Shown one piece after another: positions 1-8,208 of a DNA stretch of 64,000 nucleotides (position 1 is the first letter of the stretch; the number at the start of each line of letters is the position of its first letter). The notes beneath the pieces were generated by a model. It was given only the letters and a program-made list of their open reading frames with translations. It ran no database searches and was not told the origin of the DNA. A program made the translations under genes and the position numbers. Origin of the DNA: Alicyclobacillus contaminans DSM 17975 (lineage in GTDB: Bacteria; Bacillota; Bacilli; Alicyclobacillales; Alicyclobacillaceae); the NCBI RefSeq assembly GCF_000429525.1, contig NZ_AUCA01000009.1:1-64000 (forward strand). Reading direction: 5' to 3'.

Positions 1-214
1 CTCCGCCTGACTGCTTTAGCCAACGGTTCAGGCTTCGCTGAGTGAATACGAGACTGAATATAGCTCGGAACACATCCAGAACAGCAATACCAGCTTGCTT
101 GGTGACATTCGACTGCTTCAGGAGTCTTGCTATCCTGTACTCCTTGAAAAAGGCAAAAACCATGGATTGGAGTTGATCTTGGTGTTGAGGTTCACGTACC
201 ATAAGGGAAAACAT
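1..214 (-). mobile_element. IS4-type transposase, N-terminal fragment cut by the window edge
   Basis: Read on the minus strand, about 71 codons run from an ATG at 214 off the left end. The peptide contains FFKEYRIARLLKQSNVTKQ followed by an Ala/Val/Phe-rich stretch ending LVFTQRSLNRWL. This matches the amino-terminal region of IS4-superfamily DDE transposases common in Firmicutes, as I remember that family. The DDE catalytic core is outside the window, so intactness cannot be judged. It lies tail-to-tail close to the uvrA-like gene, whose stop is at 354. Family assignment is by motif memory only; the exact IS name is unknown. Confidence 0.6.
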
Positions 215-353
215 CCTCTTCTCTGTAGATTGTTGTCTCGTCAACTTCAGTCTACCAGAAAATGAGGGTGTTTTTGCCTTTTCAGCGCCTGAAATCCCAG
301 TCGCACCAAGGATTTATTGACTCAGACCGGGTGCGAAACTTGAGTACGTAAAT
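215..353. other. Non-coding end of the IS element
   Basis: These 139 bases separate the transposase start (214) from the stop codon of the UvrA-like gene (354). They should hold the transposase promoter and one inverted terminal repeat. The stretch GTGCGAAACTTGAG at about 330-343 is where I would place the terminal repeat, but the other end is outside the window and no target duplication can be checked. No ORF with a ribosome binding site was seen. Confidence 0.3.
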
Positions 354-2615
354 TTAACCTTTAATATGTTCTCTCAAGTATCTTCCCGTGATCGACTGCT
401 CCGCATGGATGAGCTGCGCAGGTGTGCCCTCGAATACCACCTGGCCGCCCTTGCTGCCTCCGTCCGGTCCCATATCGATGATCCAATCCGCTTGGCTGAT
501 CACATCGAGGTTGTGCTCGATGACGATCACCGTATTGCCGGCATCCACGAGGTGGTTCATGATCTCCAGAAGGTGACCGATATCTGACATATGTAGGCCG
601 GTCGTCGGCTCGTCCATCACGTAGATGCTGCCCTTCTTATGCAGCTCGCTTGCCAGCTTGATGCGCTGGCATTCCCCGCCCGAGAGCGTGCTGAGCGGCT
701 GGCCGAGGGTCAAATAATCGAGCCCCACATCGCTCATGGCCTGAAGTTTGCGGATCACGTCCTTGTTTTCGAAGAAGGCGAGCGCCTGCTCGACGGTCAT
801 CGCCAGCACGTCGGCGATCGATTTGCCGTTCAGCTTGTACGCGAGCACCTCTTCCTTGAATCGTCTACCTCCGCATACTTCGCATGGCAGCTTCACGCTG
901 TCGAGGAATGCAAGGTCTGTATACACAACACCCAGCCCTTGGCAGTTCTCGCAAGCCCCTTTGGAGTTGAAGCTGAACAAGCCCTGGTTGACCCTGTTCG
1001 CGGAAGCAAACGCCTTGCGCACATCATCCATAATGCCCGTGTAGGTCGCGGGAGTCGAGCGTGTTGACACTCCTACCGCCGATTGGTCGATGACGATCGC
1101 ATCCGGATGCTGACTGAGGAATACTTCGTTAATCAGCGTACTCTTACCCGAGCCGGAGACACCCGTAACTACTGTCAGCACTCCGGTTGGAATATCTACA
1201 CTCACGTTCCGCAGGTTGTGCAGTGTGGCATCCTTGATTGACAGCTTGCCGGACGGCTGCCTGCAATCGTGCTTCAGCTGAAGCGGCCGCTTCATATGGT
1301 TGCAAGTCAGCGTACCTGCCTCCAGCAGGCCTTGGAAGCTTCCTTCATACACGATGGTACCGCCGCGGCTGCCGGCGTGAGGTCCAACGTCGACGATGTG
1401 ATCTGCAACCTTGATCACATCCGGATCGTGCTCAACGACAATCACGGTATTGCCCTTGTCGCGCAGCTTCTGAAGCAACCCATTTAACCGGTGTACATCA
1501 CGGGGGTGCAAGCCAACGCTGGGCTCATCGAAGATGTAAGTGACATCCACCAGACTGCCGCTCAGGTGCTTCACCATCTTGACGCGCTGCGACTCGCCGC
1601 CGGACAGTGTATCCGTCTCTCGGTTCAGCGTCAAGTAGTCAAGTCCGATATCCACCAGATGCTGCAACCGCTCCGTCAGCGACTTGACGATCGGCGCGGC
1701 GACAGGATCGTCAATCTCCCGAATGACGCGGATGAGCTGTCCGACCTCCATGGAGGACATCTCCGCAATGTTGAGTCCATTGATCCTGCAGTTGAGCGCA
1801 GCCTGACTGAGTCTCGAGCCGCGGCAGCTGGGGCAGGGACCCTCGGAGATGTACGGCGTAACAGCTTGTTGTGTGCGCTCGGAATACGTCTTCACATCTC
1901 GCTTGATGTACTTGTTGGTGAACTTCTCGATGCAGCCTTCCACCGTAATGTTCACTGTCTTCCCGCCGAACTGCGTCGCCACTTTCCTCGCCTTGCCGTA
2001 CAGCAGTTGTTCCAGTTCCTCATCCGAATAATCGCTCAGCTTCTTGTCGGGATTGAAGGGACCCGACTGCACGAGCATCGTCCAATCCATGCTGTTCACC
2101 GTATAGCCCGGCAGCAGGATTGCCCCTTCATTCAACGACCTTGACATGTCCAGCGCCTTGCTCATGTCGACGCACAGCCTGCGACCAACCCCGTTGCACT
2201 CGGGACACATGCCTTGTGGATCGTTAAACGAGAACATGTGTGCTGGTCCAACATAGGGCTGACCCACTCGGGAGAAGAGAAGACGGAGAATGGGAGAGAT
2301 ATCGGTAATCGTGCCCACGGTTGAGTGAGCGCCGCCACCCAAGCGTTTTTGGTCGACGATAACCGCCATGCTGAGATTTTCGATTGCGTCTGCATCCGGT
2401 TGCGGAACACGCGGCAGAAAGGTGCGGACGAACATGCTGAAGTTTTCATTCAGCAGACGCTGGGATTCGGCGGCGATGGTATCGAAAACGATCGACGATT
2501 TGCCGGAACCGGATACACCGGTAAAAATGGTAATTTTGCGCTTGGGAATGCGCAAAGATACATCTTTAAGGTTATTTTCCCGGGCGCCGCGGATTTCTAT
2601 ATACTCTTGGGTCAT
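354..2615 (-). CDS. Short UvrA-family ABC ATPase (UvrA2-like)
   Basis: A 753-aa protein with two ABC ATPase modules. The first Walker A, GVSGSGKSS, is at residues 33-41 and its signature LSGGESQRVKM near 340. The second Walker A, GVSGSGKST, is near 490 with signature LSGGECQRIKLA near 670. Zinc-finger cysteine pairs (CPECNG, CPSCRG, CENCQG, CEVCGG) are present. Canonical UvrA is about 940-960 aa; this protein is about 200 shorter, as in UvrA2-type paralogues that lack the UvrB-interaction insertion. Such paralogues are linked to tolerance of DNA-binding drugs or to accessory repair; that role is inferred. AAAGGAAGA precedes the ATG at 2615. It is likely not the housekeeping uvrA, which normally sits next to uvrB. 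Confidence 0.85.
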   Translation of the reverse strand: MTQEYIEIRGARENNLKDVSLRIPKRKITIFTGVSGSGKSSIVFDTIAAESQRLLNENFSMFVRTFLPRVPQPDADAIENLSMAVIVDQKRLGGGAHSTVGTITDISPILRLLFSRVGQPYVGPAHMFSFNDPQGMCPECNGVGRRLCVDMSKALDMSRSLNEGAILLPGYTVNSMDWTMLVQSGPFNPDKKLSDYSDEELEQLLYGKARKVATQFGGKTVNITVEGCIEKFTNKYIKRDVKTYSERTQQAVTPYISEGPCPSCRGSRLSQAALNCRINGLNIAEMSSMEVGQLIRVIREIDDPVAAPIVKSLTERLQHLVDIGLDYLTLNRETDTLSGGESQRVKMVKHLSGSLVDVTYIFDEPSVGLHPRDVHRLNGLLQKLRDKGNTVIVVEHDPDVIKVADHIVDVGPHAGSRGGTIVYEGSFQGLLEAGTLTCNHMKRPLQLKHDCRQPSGKLSIKDATLHNLRNVSVDIPTGVLTVVTGVSGSGKSTLINEVFLSQHPDAIVIDQSAVGVSTRSTPATYTGIMDDVRKAFASANRVNQGLFSFNSKGACENCQGLGVVYTDLAFLDSVKLPCEVCGGRRFKEEVLAYKLNGKSIADVLAMTVEQALAFFENKDVIRKLQAMSDVGLDYLTLGQPLSTLSGGECQRIKLASELHKKGSIYVMDEPTTGLHMSDIGHLLEIMNHLVDAGNTVIVIEHNLDVISQADWIIDMGPDGGSKGGQVVFEGTPAQLIHAEQSITGRYLREHIKG

Positions 2616-2638
2616 AAGATATCTTCCTTTACGTGTAC

Positions 2639-2684
2639 AAACAGATCACTTGATGGGCAATAGATACCACTAAGTGATCTGTTT
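2639..2684. repeat. 13-bp perfect inverted repeat upstream of the uvrA-like gene
   Basis: AAACAGATCACTT (2639-2651) is repeated as its exact reverse complement at 2672-2684, separated by 20 nt. It lies between the end of the SRPBCC gene and the start of the UvrA-like gene, both on the minus strand. It could be an operator for a dimeric repressor or an AT-rich hairpin. No T-run follows on either strand that would make a classic terminator. Confidence 0.6.
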
Positions 2685-2760
2685 GATGATGTTGGGCTAT
2701 TTCAATAGCGTCCCCATTCATTTAGTTTTGGGGAAGGAGATGTTTTAGTACCGAATGCGG

Positions 2761-3159
2761 TTATTGTTCCAACACCTTTTCAAGCTGTCCGCACATTTTA
2801 GTCCAGCCCCACTTAGCGCCTTCGAGTCCTTGAGCATTTCCGATTCCGGTTTGTTCGAGATGAAGGTTTACCTTTCCGTCCCCTAAATCTTTCAGCGTCC
2901 AGGTGACCGTGTGCTTCTCCCCTGCGCTTTCCCAAGTATAGGACAACCGGTTTGGTGCTTCCACGATAAGCACTTCGCCGTCAATAATTCCATTCCACCC
3001 ATTGATCGGCTGAGTGCGAAACTGAAAACGGTGTCCTACGACGGGCTTGAAATCATTTTCCATGACCCACTTGGCAAGCTTGCTTGAATCGGTTAAGGCG
3101 GACCAAAGCTTCTCGATCGATGTCGTGAACTGAAAATCCAAGGATAATGTTAAACTCAT
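2761..3159 (-). CDS. SRPBCC (AHSA1/START-like) domain protein
   Basis: A 132-aa protein from ATG 3159, chosen because GAGGAGG lies just upstream (3166-3172). A longer in-frame reading to 3234 is really the tail of the upstream regulator frame. The sequence MSLTLSLDFQFTTSIEKLW, then KWVMENDFKPVVGHRFQFR and TVTWTLKDLGDGKVNLHLEQTG, fits the Activator-of-Hsp90-like SRPBCC fold, which binds hydrophobic ligands. Its start codon overlaps the stop of a decayed ArsR regulator (ATGA). Its closest relative in the window is the C-terminal half of the fused protein at 55521-56249. Ligand and role are unknown. Confidence 0.85.
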   Translation of the reverse strand: MSLTLSLDFQFTTSIEKLWSALTDSSKLAKWVMENDFKPVVGHRFQFRTQPINGWNGIIDGEVLIVEAPNRLSYTWESAGEKHTVTWTLKDLGDGKVNLHLEQTGIGNAQGLEGAKWGWTKMCGQLEKVLEQ

Positions 3160-3485
3160 TCTTTTTCCTCCTCTAATCGTTGGTTCAAGCGCAACATATT
3201 CGTACTCCAGAATTTGCTGTAGAAAGCCACCCAATCTTGGGCTTCTCTGTGTGAAGAGGCGTTTAGCCTAAATCGCGTTTCTCTGCCGACTTTTCAGCCA
3301 AGTACCAGTTCGGCCTCTTTAAGGAATGTCCAATGCTTGGATAACGCCATACGGCCTATTTGAAACTGTTCCGTCAACTCATGAAGTGATATCTTCTCCG
3401 CCGTTGCTTACAGACGAATCAGTCGGCGCCTACTTGGATCTGCAATCGCGTCAAACACATCCCGCAACGGGTTGTTCTCGCTCAC
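3156..3485 (-). pseudogene. Decayed ArsR-family transcriptional regulator
   Basis: The minus-strand frame from GTG 3485 (preceded by GGAGAGG) to the TGA at 3158-3156 is 110 codons long without a frameshift. It reads as an ArsR winged-helix regulator: DVFDAIADPSRRRLIRL, then ISLHELTEQFQIGRMALSKH, KVGRETRFRLN, and a tail LNQRLEEEKE. Two in-frame stops interrupt it, TAA at 3410-3408 and TGA at 3296-3294. The intact paralogue at 55521 has leucine and histidine at those places. The final stop overlaps the ATG of the SRPBCC gene, so the ancestral pair was translationally coupled. Two separate stops make sequencing error unlikely. It presumably no longer yields a DNA-binding protein. Confidence 0.8.
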
Positions 3486-3665
3486 AACACCCTCTCCACA
3501 TCAGTGTTTCAAGTGAAACTTATTCAGGTTCCAAACTTTCCAATGACTAACTCCTAATTGGGCACCGTTTAGTGACGTTTTGATTATAGGCCACCATTTG
3601 GTGTTGTGTCAAGCAGACCATGATTGGCAATTTACATGCAGATGTGTATGTAATTTACCGAGAAA

Positions 3666-4016
3666 TCATAGCGGTATCTTAAGTTCCGTAGATGATTTTC
3701 CACTTTCATCAATGTTTTCAACGACAATCTCATGTACCCTCGATTCGAATATCTCATTGAAGTGCTCGGTTTTTAGGAACAAATATTCCTCCTCAGACCC
3801 CGTGCCCCCCCGTAGAACGATATAGAACGGCTTCACACCCATCAAGGAATCTTGCACGTGTTGCGCGAGAACTGCAGTGGTGATTGTACTTTCAAACGGA
3901 AATACCAGGGTCACATGCGATTGAATGAGGCTAAACAACGGATCATATTTCGCCCGTAGGTTGTCAATAGCCTCTATGTTCGAAAAATAAGGAAATATGT
4001 GTATAGCCCTCAACAC
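3666..4016 (-). CDS. 2'-5' RNA ligase-like 2H phosphoesterase, probably C-terminally truncated
   Basis: About 116 aa from GTG 4016; an ATG at 4043 is in frame but has no ribosome binding site, and the family normally begins just before RAIHIFP. The reading RAIHIFPYFSNIEAIDNLRAKYD, with HVTLVFPF carrying the first HxT/S motif, matches LigT/2H phosphoesterases, which act on cyclic or 2'-5' phosphodiester bonds in RNA. Family members are about 170-180 aa and have a second HxT motif near the end. Here the protein stops after TELKIPL and no second motif follows, so the active site looks incomplete. Probably a degraded gene. Confidence 0.6.
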   Translation of the reverse strand: MLRAIHIFPYFSNIEAIDNLRAKYDPLFSLIQSHVTLVFPFESTITTAVLAQHVQDSLMGVKPFYIVLRGGTGSEEEYLFLKTEHFNEIFESRVHEIVVENIDESGKSSTELKIPL

Positions 4017-4098
4017 TGCAAAGCCACGTCCCTCACGAACCATTGTCTACCGTGTTATTTTTATTCGGATCTACAATGACTCCTCAAATACAACTGTT

Positions 4099-4491
4099 TC
4101 ATTCAACGTTCGCTCTGGTATAGATGTCCAAGTAGACGAGACTGCAGTCAATGTATTGTTCAATATGCGTGATTTGATAGGTGATGTCTTCTCGGCGGAT
4201 CTTGTGCATGATGGGAATGATGTGCAGCAAATTTTGTGGAGACACCGCAAGGCGTGGTGCACGCCACGGATTGCTCATAGCGGCGAAAACGGATGCAATC
4301 ACATGAACGTCAACCTGATATTCTTGGCACCAGCGGTCAACCTGTTCTTTCGAGGGATAACCGTTTGTTCCACGGCTTTTCCGTATTCGCTCTGCGATGA
4401 GTTTCACCAATTGTTCATCAATCGGCTTCAGTCGATGGTCGTACAGGACCCTCATCATTAAGGATCTGATCCTCTCGGCTTGCAGAATCAC
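4099..4491 (-). CDS. Uncharacterised small protein with a chorismate-mutase-like N-terminal helix
   Basis: About 130 aa from GTG 4491, or 119 aa if translation begins at the paired methionines MMRVLYDHR. The segment LKPIDEQLVKLIAERIRKS resembles the first helix of AroQ-type chorismate mutases (IDxQLxxLxxxR). The following KEQVDRWCQEYQVDVHVIASVF and the C-terminal half do not show the rest of that active site. It lies in an AT-richer accessory stretch between the 2H phosphoesterase and csaA. I do not recognise a named family and assign no function. Confidence 0.5.
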   Translation of the reverse strand: MILQAERIRSLMMRVLYDHRLKPIDEQLVKLIAERIRKSRGTNGYPSKEQVDRWCQEYQVDVHVIASVFAAMSNPWRAPRLAVSPQNLLHIIPIMHKIRREDITYQITHIEQYIDCSLVYLDIYTRANVE

Positions 4492-4591
4492 GGCTTCTAT
4501 TGATATTGTACCAAATAATAGGAACGTTTTGAGTGATCTAGGGCATCACCAGGGCTATCCTCGATAATTTCATAGAAAGAGGGCGTTTTTC

Positions 4592-4921
4592 GTGGCAACC
4601 ATCGATGATTTTGCGAAACTGGAGATTCGAGTTGGAACAGTCATAAAAGCTGAACCGTTTCCGGAGGCTCGGGTCCCGGCCATCAAAATGGAGATTGATT
4701 TCGGACAGGCAGGTGTGAAGCGTTCCAGTGCTCAAATTACCAGGCGGTATTCCCCGGAATCGCTCATCGGAAAACAGGTTGTAGCCGTGGTGAACTTTCC
4801 TCCTCGGCGGATTGCTGGATTTGAGTCCGAGGTGCTGGTGTTGGGCGGCATTCCCGAGAAGGGTGATGTTGTGCTGCTCAATCTGGATGACGCTGTTCCG
4901 AATGGGACACCCATTGGTTGA
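4592..4921 (+). CDS. csaA: CsaA-like tRNA-binding domain protein
   Basis: A 109-aa single OB-fold protein of the EMAP-II/tRNA-binding type. It starts at GTG 4592 after AGAAAGAGGG. Diagnostic pieces are [17 protein letters not shown] at residues 8-24, KMEIDFG, and [24 protein letters not shown], followed by [16 protein letters not shown]. CsaA is about 110 aa and forms dimers; in Bacillus it was reported as a secretion-linked chaperone, and the fold suggests RNA binding. The DUF523 gene follows on the same strand, so the two may be co-transcribed. Confidence 0.9.
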   Translation: MATIDDFAKLEIRVGTVIKAEPFPEARVPAIKMEIDFGQAGVKRSSAQITRRYSPESLIGKQVVAVVNFPPRRIAGFESEVLVLGGIPEKGDVVLLNLDDAVPNGTPIG

Positions 4922-5041
4922 ATGGGATCCACCTGTGTGAAAGGGCTGCCGATGACGCGGGGAGAGGGCGAAGCGGGTGAATGTCTGTGGGAGCGCACGG
5001 ATAACAACGGACGAATTTGTCCGACATGGGGGGATTGGGAT

Positions 5042-5479
5042 ATGAAAGTGGTCAGCGCATGTTTGGCAGGATGCAGATGTCGATACGACCAAAGAGCGGC
5101 CACGGGAGCCGACATTGAGGCCATGGTTCAATCGGGAGAGGCAATTCCAGTTTGTCCTGAGCAAATGGGCGGTTTGCCCACGCCGAGGAATCCCGCAGAA
5201 ATGGTCGGTGGCGACGGATTTGACGTGCTCGACGGTCGAGCCAGGGTTCTGGACTCACAAGGCAACGACGTCACGGATGCGTTTATTCGCGGCGCGGAAC
5301 AGGCACTCCGAATTGCACAATTGGTTAACGCCAGTGCAGCAGTTCTTAAATCGAAAAGTCCGTCGTGTGGGAGCGCGCAAATCTATGACGGGTCATTTTC
5401 CGGGCGCATGAAGACCGGAGTTGGCGTGACCACGGCACTGTTCATGCGGAACGGGATATCTGTCTCCTCGGAGTCGTAG
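5042..5479 (+). CDS. DUF523 family protein
   Basis: A 145-aa protein. ATG 5042 is chosen because homologues begin with the VSACLAG motif and GGGGGATT lies upstream; the frame is open back to 4922, but that part does not look coding. Conserved features are KVVSACLAGCRCRYD, IPVCPEQMGGLPTPR and LKSKSPSCGSAQIYDG, with cysteines suggesting metal or cluster binding. The biochemical function of DUF523 is not settled. It follows csaA and precedes a LysE-type exporter on the same strand. Confidence 0.85.
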   Translation: MKVVSACLAGCRCRYDQRAATGADIEAMVQSGEAIPVCPEQMGGLPTPRNPAEMVGGDGFDVLDGRARVLDSQGNDVTDAFIRGAEQALRIAQLVNASAAVLKSKSPSCGSAQIYDGSFSGRMKTGVGVTTALFMRNGISVSSES

Positions 5480-5653
5480 GCTTTGACTTGACATTCGCGG
5501 CATGGAGATGGGAAGTGGCGAGACGGTCATACATGGTGTTCGGCTTCAGCAAGATTTCGCCTTTCAGGTCGAGTGGGAGATGGAGGTGGGGAATCGCAGT
5601 CAAATGTAAAATCCACCTCTGGGTATGTCTACATGGGCACCGAAGTGGGGGAA

Positions 5654-6286
5654 ATGGTCTTGCTCGCTGCGTTCATTCACGGGTTTGTGCTGTCTGTTGG
5701 ACTGATTCTGCCCATCGGCATGCAGAATGGATTCATTCTGACTCAAGGGGCGCTTCACCATCGCTGGTCCAGGTCACTACCAGCTGTGGTGACGGCGTCT
5801 GTCTGTGATACGTTGTTGATTGCACTGGCTGTCATCGGAGTTTCCACGGTCGCTTTGCAATTCACTTGGCTCAGGCTTACGTTCGGAACCATCGGGATTG
5901 GATTTCTGGCATTCATGGGATGGGCCACGTGGAGGGAGAAACCAGAAGGGAAGACGGACGATACCGTTTCGACGACTTGGACCACAAAGCGGCAAATTGG
6001 GTTTGCATCTTCGGTATCGCTGCTAAATCCTCATGCGCTCATCGACACATTCATGGTGATTGGCGGCAGTGCAGCGGCGTATGCCGATTGGCCGGAGAGA
6101 ATCACGTTTGGTGTTGCAAGCGTGGCTGTCTCATGGCTGTGGTTCACTGGCTTGTCCATCGTCGGGCACGTCGTGGGTAAGGTGGTGTTGAGAACGTCTT
6201 CACTTCGTACAATCAATCGGGTATCGGCAGCAATGATGTGGGCGTCAGCCATCTATTTAGCCCATATCATCTATGCCTTCCAGTGA
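5654..6286 (+). CDS. LysE-family amino-acid exporter
   Basis: A 210-aa integral membrane protein from ATG 5654, preceded by GTGGGGGA. The start of the family is visible as GLILPIGMQNGFILTQGAL (residues about 16-34), the conserved N-terminal motif of LysE/ArgO exporters. Six hydrophobic segments can be counted, with the loop SLLNPHALIDTFMVIGG about two-thirds along. LysE proteins export basic amino acids such as lysine and arginine; the substrate here is inferred only from the motif. A longer in-frame reading from 5573 lacks a ribosome binding site. Confidence 0.88.
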   Translation: MVLLAAFIHGFVLSVGLILPIGMQNGFILTQGALHHRWSRSLPAVVTASVCDTLLIALAVIGVSTVALQFTWLRLTFGTIGIGFLAFMGWATWREKPEGKTDDTVSTTWTTKRQIGFASSVSLLNPHALIDTFMVIGGSAAAYADWPERITFGVASVAVSWLWFTGLSIVGHVVGKVVLRTSSLRTINRVSAAMMWASAIYLAHIIYAFQ

Positions 6287-6443
6287 GCATACGACCGGGC
6301 GACGGTCAATCGATTTCGTTTCTCGGACTTTTTCTGACACATTCGATCCGAATGACCGAGAGGGCGATGCGACAATTCGCAATCTGGGCATGGATCACCG
6401 GACGATAACGATGGAGGGACAGTTGTAGAGGAGTGTCAGTGAC

Positions 6444-7304
6444 ATGCGAAGTGGGGACATCTCGGAACAGAACTGGAGATCTGTAGTTGAATCTGGATGG
6501 CAGCTCAAGCATGAACCGTCCCGATTGGTTCAGTATTTTCAGCACTTGGTCCATGCGTATCCAGCAGATGGGCGTGCGACGTTTGAACTGGCGAGTGCCC
6601 TGGACTTTCTTGGGGAAGAGGCGCAAGCGATTCCGTTGTACGAAGAAGCCATCGCACTGGGACTGTCGGAAGCCGATGAAGCCAGCGCCATGCTCCAGCT
6701 CGGCAGCTCTCTCCGCAATGTGGGGCGGTTCAAAGAGGCGGTATCGGTGCTTCAAAATGCACAACAACGTCATCCGGGTATGCCCGTCATCAGCATGTTC
6801 CTCGCTTTGGCGCTGTATAGCAATGGACAATCAGACTTGGCGTTACAGGTGGCGCTGCAGGTGATGATTGAACACCTCAAATCGGATGATGTTGAGCGAT
6901 ATCGCAAGCCATTGGAGAATTACATCTGGGAGTTGGAGTGTGAAGCATCATCGCGGATATCCCGCAAAGGCCGTCCGAATACTGTCAAACTACAAGATCC
7001 CATGCAGGTTCATATTCGGTCATTGCGAGCAGATGAACGTCCACCGATGGATCTGCTGCTGCTTGCCGATCCCAGTGCCTCGATAGTTGCCGGGTACGTG
7101 AAACGAGGATCCTGCTCGGTTGCAGAAGTTTATGGTGCCATCGTGGGCGTGTACGTCCTGCTCGAAACGCGTCCTGAAACGATAGAACTGGTCAACATCG
7201 CGGTGCGCGAGGATATGCGGGGCAACGGAGAGACATATAACCAATCCGAAACATGGGCAATCATCGTCTCAGAGGGTTTTGGTCATTGTCCAGACCACCA
7301 ATAA
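6444..7304 (+). CDS. TPR_5-type repeat protein fused to a truncated GNAT domain
   Basis: A 286-aa protein. Residues 1-165 carry helical repeats such as ATFELASALDFLGEEAQAI and SEADEASAMLQLGSSLRNVG, typical of the small TPR_5 family. From about residue 187 (MQVHIRSLRADE) it reads as a GNAT acetyltransferase: LLLLADPS, CSVAEVYGAIVGVYVLLETRP, IELVNIAVREDMRGNG. It then leaves the family exactly where the acetyl-CoA loop should continue (normally GIGxxL) and ends in an unrelated 22-residue tail. I did not find the missing C-terminal half in another frame. The TPR part could still work; the acetyltransferase part should not. Ribosome binding site GAGGAG lies 11 nt before ATG 6444. Confidence 0.65.
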   Translation: MRSGDISEQNWRSVVESGWQLKHEPSRLVQYFQHLVHAYPADGRATFELASALDFLGEEAQAIPLYEEAIALGLSEADEASAMLQLGSSLRNVGRFKEAVSVLQNAQQRHPGMPVISMFLALALYSNGQSDLALQVALQVMIEHLKSDDVERYRKPLENYIWELECEASSRISRKGRPNTVKLQDPMQVHIRSLRADERPPMDLLLLADPSASIVAGYVKRGSCSVAEVYGAIVGVYVLLETRPETIELVNIAVREDMRGNGETYNQSETWAIIVSEGFGHCPDHQ

Positions 7305-7375
7305 GAGTCTCAGATAAACACTGTATTTTCAATCGCAGCAACATCGTTTGTGGATGAAGCGAGGGAGGCGATCTC

Positions 7376-7903
7376 GTGATTCATGGATACCAGATTCGCA
7401 AAGTCAATCCAACGGATGCTGGCGCCATTGCGAAGGTGCATGTGGACAGTTGGCGGACGACGTACAGAGGCATCGTACCCGATGATTTTCTGGATGGGAT
7501 GTCGTACGCCGTCAGCGAAGCCCGATGGCGGCGAATCTCCGCGCAAAACGCTCCGGATTACGCCATGTTCGTGGCGGAGGATGAAGACGGCAGTATCATT
7601 GGCTTTGCCAATGGCGGGCGCGAGCGCTCTGGAGACGCGGACTACGACGGTGAGCTGTACGCCATATACCTCCTCCAAGCTCACCAGCGCAGAGGGATTG
7701 GTCGAGCGCTGTTCCAGAATATCGTGCAGCACCTGGTTGTGAACGGATTTCGTTCCATGCTCATATGGGTGTTGGAGGATAATCCCGCCTGTCGATTCTA
7801 TGAATCCATGGGGGGTGTACCCGTTCGAGAAGCCGATGTTGAAATCGGTGGTAAGATGTTGAGAGAGATTGGATATGGGTGGATGGAGCTCGAAAGCTTG
7901 TGA
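7376..7903 (+). CDS. GNAT family N-acetyltransferase
   Basis: A 175-aa protein starting at GTG 7376 after GAGGGAGGCG. It shows the complete GNAT fold: IRKVNPTDAGAIAKVHVDSWRTTYRG at the start, YAIYLLQAHQRRGIGRALF (motif A, acetyl-CoA loop R-R-G-I-G near residue 105), and VLEDNPACRFYESMGG near the end. This WRTTYRG type is common in Bacilli among small-molecule or ribosomal-protein acetyltransferases; the substrate cannot be deduced. It lies 71 nt downstream of the truncated GNAT fusion but is not its missing half. Confidence 0.88.
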   Translation: MIHGYQIRKVNPTDAGAIAKVHVDSWRTTYRGIVPDDFLDGMSYAVSEARWRRISAQNAPDYAMFVAEDEDGSIIGFANGGRERSGDADYDGELYAIYLLQAHQRRGIGRALFQNIVQHLVVNGFRSMLIWVLEDNPACRFYESMGGVPVREADVEIGGKMLREIGYGWMELESL

Positions 7904-8208
7904 ACACCTCCAGCGCCATGTGCTTCTGCGCGCAAAAAAGAGGGGGCAGATCCGAAGACCGCTCCCCATTTAATATTGCAGTTGGGCATTCACAACATGG
8001 ATGGACGTTCCGCCCCTTTCCCATAAATCGTGGGTTACCACACCGTATTCAGGAAGAGGAAGTGATGGACAGGTCACTTACCCTTATCCGTTCGCACAAT
8101 TGTCGTGTTTGGACGATTTTGAGTCCATGATAATGTAAGCGCATTCCGCGAAGAGATATGATATAAATGGGGAATGCAAAAAATACTGAAAACAAAAGGA
8201 GGATGCCA
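7904..8208. other. Intergenic region upstream of the acyl-CoA ligase
   Basis: About 305 nt without a convincing gene. It contains an imperfect GGGGCAG...GCTCCCC hairpin near 7945-7970 that may end the GNAT transcript. Inverted repeats are AGTGA...TCACT near 8061-8078 and TGGAC...GTCCA near 8108-8128. An AT-rich stretch with GATATAAAT near 8158-8167 could serve as a -10 region. The repeats may be operator sites for the fatty-acid gene, but none matches a regulator site I can name. Confidence 0.4.

Noticed and set aside
4922-5041. N-terminal extension of the DUF523 protein
   Set aside because: Homologues begin at VSACLAG; the extension shows no conserved pattern and a better ribosome binding site lies just before 5042.
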